The notes below the pieces were generated by a model, which saw only the letters and a list, made by a program, of their open reading frames with translations, did no database searches and was not told the DNA's origin. Below, in pieces: positions 61,065-64,000 of a DNA stretch of 64,000 nt (its first letter is position 1; the number at the start of each line of letters is the position of its first letter). The stretch is from Multifurca ochricompacta. Taxonomy: Eukaryota; Basidiomycota; Agaricomycetes; Russulales; Russulaceae. The DNA lies in the NCBI GenBank assembly GCA_022496185.1, contig WTXG01000196.1, forward strand, positions 1 to 64,000, given 5' to 3'. The position numbers and the translations under genes were made by a program.

Positions 61065-63672
61065 TTATTCCATAGTAGGAAAGTCAGTAAATCTATCCCT
61101 AGGAACAGGTCTTCGGTTGACGCGCTCTTTGTAGGACACCACACTTCTGACAGTGTATTGGCTTGATAAAGAAAGCATGTCCGATTCCACCTCCATCTCA
61201 CTGTCTTGCGGCTCCAGCTCTTGTGTCGTCATTCCGAACCTCTGTTCCCAAAGTTCCCTTTCTGTACTTGAAGCGAGCAACTGTTGTCGAAGGCCTGGTA
61301 CTCTACGACCCACCACAGACCCTCTTTGGCGGATTGCCTCACGTCTCTGTCTAACTGCTTCCAGTTGTTTCCGGAGGTCTTCTTCTCTCGCTTGGAGGCT
61401 CTCCTCTAAATCTTGGATATCTGCTTCCGCCCAGGCGCCTCTACCACCGACTCCCTTCGCTTGCCGTAACTTCTCTCGTCCTCAGGAAGAGCTATTTCAG
61501 GGATCTGTCCAGTAGCAACTCCCCCTTCTGCATCGAGGATTGCTGACTCTTCGAGTGTGTCGTGATACACCTCCAATTGCCATTCTTCCACCTCCATACC
61601 AATCTCCGTCTTCTTTCCTCTGCGGCTTCCCCATTTCCGACGGGTGGCCAACTCATATCGCCATTCTGTTTCTTCCTCTCGTAAACCCTCAGGCTCGGCC
61701 TCTCCTTCTGTTTGCGGTGCTGTAGTGTCGGCTGGACCTCCCCCGCCCCCACCACTGTCTAGCGCTCTTGGGGACTGGGGGGTTCTCTCTCTGGGCTGCC
61801 CAACCTCTTGCTTAGTCTCCACTCCGCCCTTGCGCTCTGCCTCGAACTCTTTAGGTGTAAACTGTTCCTCGAGTTTCTCACTATACGATGGGGAAATTCC
61901 AACTGGCCCCGCGCGAGAAATTCCAGAAGGCTCGGCTGCACGAGCCTGGAGACGCAAGAAGTGGCCTTGAGAACTATCGGTGGAGGATTCGGGACTCTTT
62001 CCCCCGGAAGGTTTTTGAAGTAGGGTTAAAGGAGCAGTTGACTACTCGGTACGCCGCACCCCCAATTAGTAAGTCACATAAGCGGATAGGAGTCGAAACA
62101 AACCTTCAGCTCGGCCATCAATATTTTCAACGTGTGCAAAAATTGCCTAGCACTTTGATGAGATGTTGGCTGCTGATCAAGCCTCTGTTTGATACTACCA
62201 AAAAGCGTGTAGAATTCCTTCGACTCGATCGCCGGCCACGGAATAATATTGTGACCCCCTCTGTGAAGGTGGGTGATGAAATTATAGCCTCTTTCCTCAA
62301 CTAATTTCTCGAGAGTGAGAGAAAATCTAAATGTTATTAGCGAAGGAGACGAATACGCGTGATTGAGAGGCTCACTCTTTGGTCACTTCATCTCTGTCCG
62401 AGTCAGTAACATCCTGGGTGTTGCAGGTGAAATGAATGACGGACGGGATCACTCAAGACGGTGCTTACCCACCTTGATAATGACTACAAGCGTGGACTGG
62501 AAGAGTGACGGATTGGATGACGGGTCCAAAATAGACGCGCTTAATTGGAAGGGCTTGAAGAGGCCAGTAATATCTCTGGTCAGAGCAAAATCGTTGCGGA
62601 ATAGAACCTACGTGTGACGTAAGTTCAGCGTCACAGAAACGATCACGAAGTTGTTCACTCACGAGATTCGAGATGGCAGTGCTGAAGAGAACAAGAAGCA
62701 TATCCTCCTGATCTGAATGTTCAGGACTCTGTACCCCTGGATCATTTTGTAACTCAGATTGAGCACATCAGTTGCGACAGGTGGGATCAAGCTCGCCTTG
62801 AAAATCCAGTGCTACTATGACCGCATCATCCGTGAGAGAGAGGGACATCCAGACGCCATCTGAACGTGGTCAATTTGTACTCTCGAAGCATAAACATCCT
62901 GGAAACCAACCAGTGGTACGCATCGCACTCCCCGCAAATGCAGAGTCCACAAGATGATTCAGGGCAAAGCTTTTCCCCACAGATTGCTCTCCCATTGACG
63001 ATATAACTTTTACGGGCTGGATCACAGGAACGCGATCAGGACAACTCCGGAAGATGGTAGTAAGGGACTTTACTTTCGAGGACCAATAAGACTGGAATAT
63101 CGACTCATACCATCCAAGCGACAATCCGTCCTCGACTCTGTCTACCGCGTGTCTGAGTGCTTCTCCCTGACCCCGTGATGCTTCCGCTTGCATTTGCTCA
63201 GGCTCAGGCTTCTCTAACAGAACGCCATCATTAAGCGGGATGAATCTGCTCTTGTGAGTGATCGCGATTTGTATAGGGATAAGGCAAAGAAAGTCCACCA
63301 GCCATTCTCCAGCCCGGAAACGGGAGGCCGCCCAGTCCGGATTAGACCGGAACTGGCGCGCAAAAGAGGCAAAGGTGCACGTTGATACAGCGATACTCCC
63401 GAGTTCTCCGTCTGTTTGTTTCCGGGAAGTATTTTCAAAGGAGCGAACAATGTCAGAAAAATGGGAAGGAAAGGATAGCTGGTCGTTGTCGGTGACAAAT
63501 ACTAGTGCCTTCTGTTGCCGTACGCCAGGAGATGTTATAGCACGATGTTTTACCGCTGGCACAACAGGAAAGCGTTTCCAGACATCAGAGTGACAATCAA
63601 TCAAACAGTTGTGCGTAGCTGGTTTGCTATGGTCGGACGACGAACTGGGCGGCGGCTCTTGGGAAGTAGTCT
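61065..63672 (-). CDS. VLIG-type large GTPase, 5' incomplete, with unusual charged C-terminal tail
   Basis: Visible exons on the minus strand: 63672-62911, 62859-62797, 62736-62663, 62607-62473, then short exons near 62400-62440 and 62110-62310, and a tail to TAA at 61065-61067. The GTPase signature is clear: MGEQSVGKSFALNHLVDSAF (G1), MRTTDGVWMSLSLTDDA built across an intron, VALDFQG (G3-like) and then DQEDMLLVLFSTAISNLVLF. This matches the VLIG-type G domain related to interferon-induced very large GTPases, also known from Agaricomycetes. Intron 62737-62796 has a GC donor. Later text RGYNFITHLHRG and NIIPWPAIESKEFYTLF belongs to the family. After about 62030 (a likely missing A in AAA) the chain turns into a Glu/Arg-rich, partly coiled-coil tail (REEDLRKQLEAVRQRREAIR) unlike the cysteine-rich end I expect in relatives. 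A second break is near 61430. Function unknown; defence or self/non-self roles are speculation. Confidence 0.65.
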
Positions 63673-63960
63673 CTAAGGTTTACAGTAATCAGGCAGTTGT
63701 ACGTAGTCTGTTTTCATGATTGGACGACGTACTAGACTCCATTTCTAGGGCGGCTTTTATAGCATTGCGGATGCGGAGGGAGGCTTCTATAAGATTGCGG
63801 TGATCAGACATTTATAGGCAATCTGTTTGCTAGGGCTTAACGACGCACCGGATATCGGTTCCTCTATGGGATTATGATTATCAGAGTTGTACGTAGTCGA
63901 TTTGCTATGGGTGAGTGACACACCAGGTATTAGCTTCCGGGAAGTAGATGCTGTCTGCTT
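63600..63960 (-). repeat. Tandem exon-like repeats upstream of the VLIG-type domain
   Basis: Four imperfect units of about 75-115 bp share a core (minus strand) with CATAGCAAA followed by CTACGTACAACT-like sequence, at about 63606-63650, 63690-63735, 63807-63855 and 63886-63930. Each unit could code a related short peptide with a Ser-rich head and a conserved Lys/Thr/Tyr end, for instance PGVSLTHSKSTTYNS and SGASLSPSKQIAYKC. The unit nearest the GTPase reads in frame into it (SSSSDHSKPATHNC). They are probably duplicated small exons, some broken by stops. Confidence 0.55.
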
Positions 63961-64000
63961 ATAGGTGAAGTCAAGGACGAAAGACCGACAGAACTGCAAT

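Overview
The window looks like nuclear DNA of a filamentous basidiomycete, most likely an Agaricomycete of the Rhizoctonia/Ceratobasidium type. Genes carry many short GT-AG introns (about 50-75 bp) and CT-rich upstream tracts, and the families are typical of such fungi: F-box-like proteins, a Crinkler-like NTPase, expanded G-protein alpha subunits, WSC-domain proteins and a VLIG-type GTPase. The species call is inference; no rRNA or barcode locus is present.

Layout. 0-7.4 kb: a broken F-box-like gene cut by the window edge, a multi-exon Crinkler-like P-loop NTPase gene, and a non-autonomous hAT-like element with an inner fold-back. 7.4-18.4 kb: two same-strand copies of a unit made of a U6 snRNA gene followed about 1 kb downstream by a C2H2 zinc-finger gene (first intact, second deleted and stopped), with transposon debris between them and a relic of the 3' end of a G-alpha gene after the second. 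19-25 kb: a DMAC1-like small membrane protein, a vacuolar-type carboxypeptidase S (M20) with several single-base frame breaks, and a nicotinamide riboside kinase. 28-30 kb: a non-canonical G-alpha subunit. 30-37 kb: gene-poor DNA full of homopolymers and microsatellites. 37-40 kb: an intact ankyrin-repeat protein. 42-47 kb: the third U6/zinc-finger unit, inverted relative to the first two, its zinc-finger gene broken by stops. 47.9-52.6 kb: second copies of the nicotinamide riboside kinase (intact) and of G-alpha (all main GTP-binding motifs altered). 53.8-58.3 kb: a membrane dipeptidase (M19) and a fumarate reductase/cytochrome b5 fusion sharing a 442-bp divergent promoter. 59-64 kb: a secreted double-WSC protein and a VLIG-type large GTPase preceded by exon-like tandem repeats.

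The main theme is segmental duplication: three U6/zinc-finger units, two NRK genes and two to three G-alpha loci lie within about 45 kb, and in the zinc-finger and G-alpha families one copy keeps its coding potential while the others decay. Peptide turnover enzymes (M20, M19), NAD supply (NRK) and fumarate reduction are ordinary metabolism.

A caution for all gene models: at least eight frame breaks in otherwise well-preserved genes are single-base losses in short mononucleotide runs. This pattern fits sequencing or assembly error as well as pseudogenisation. Exon limits are read by eye from splice signals and family resemblance; no database search was run.
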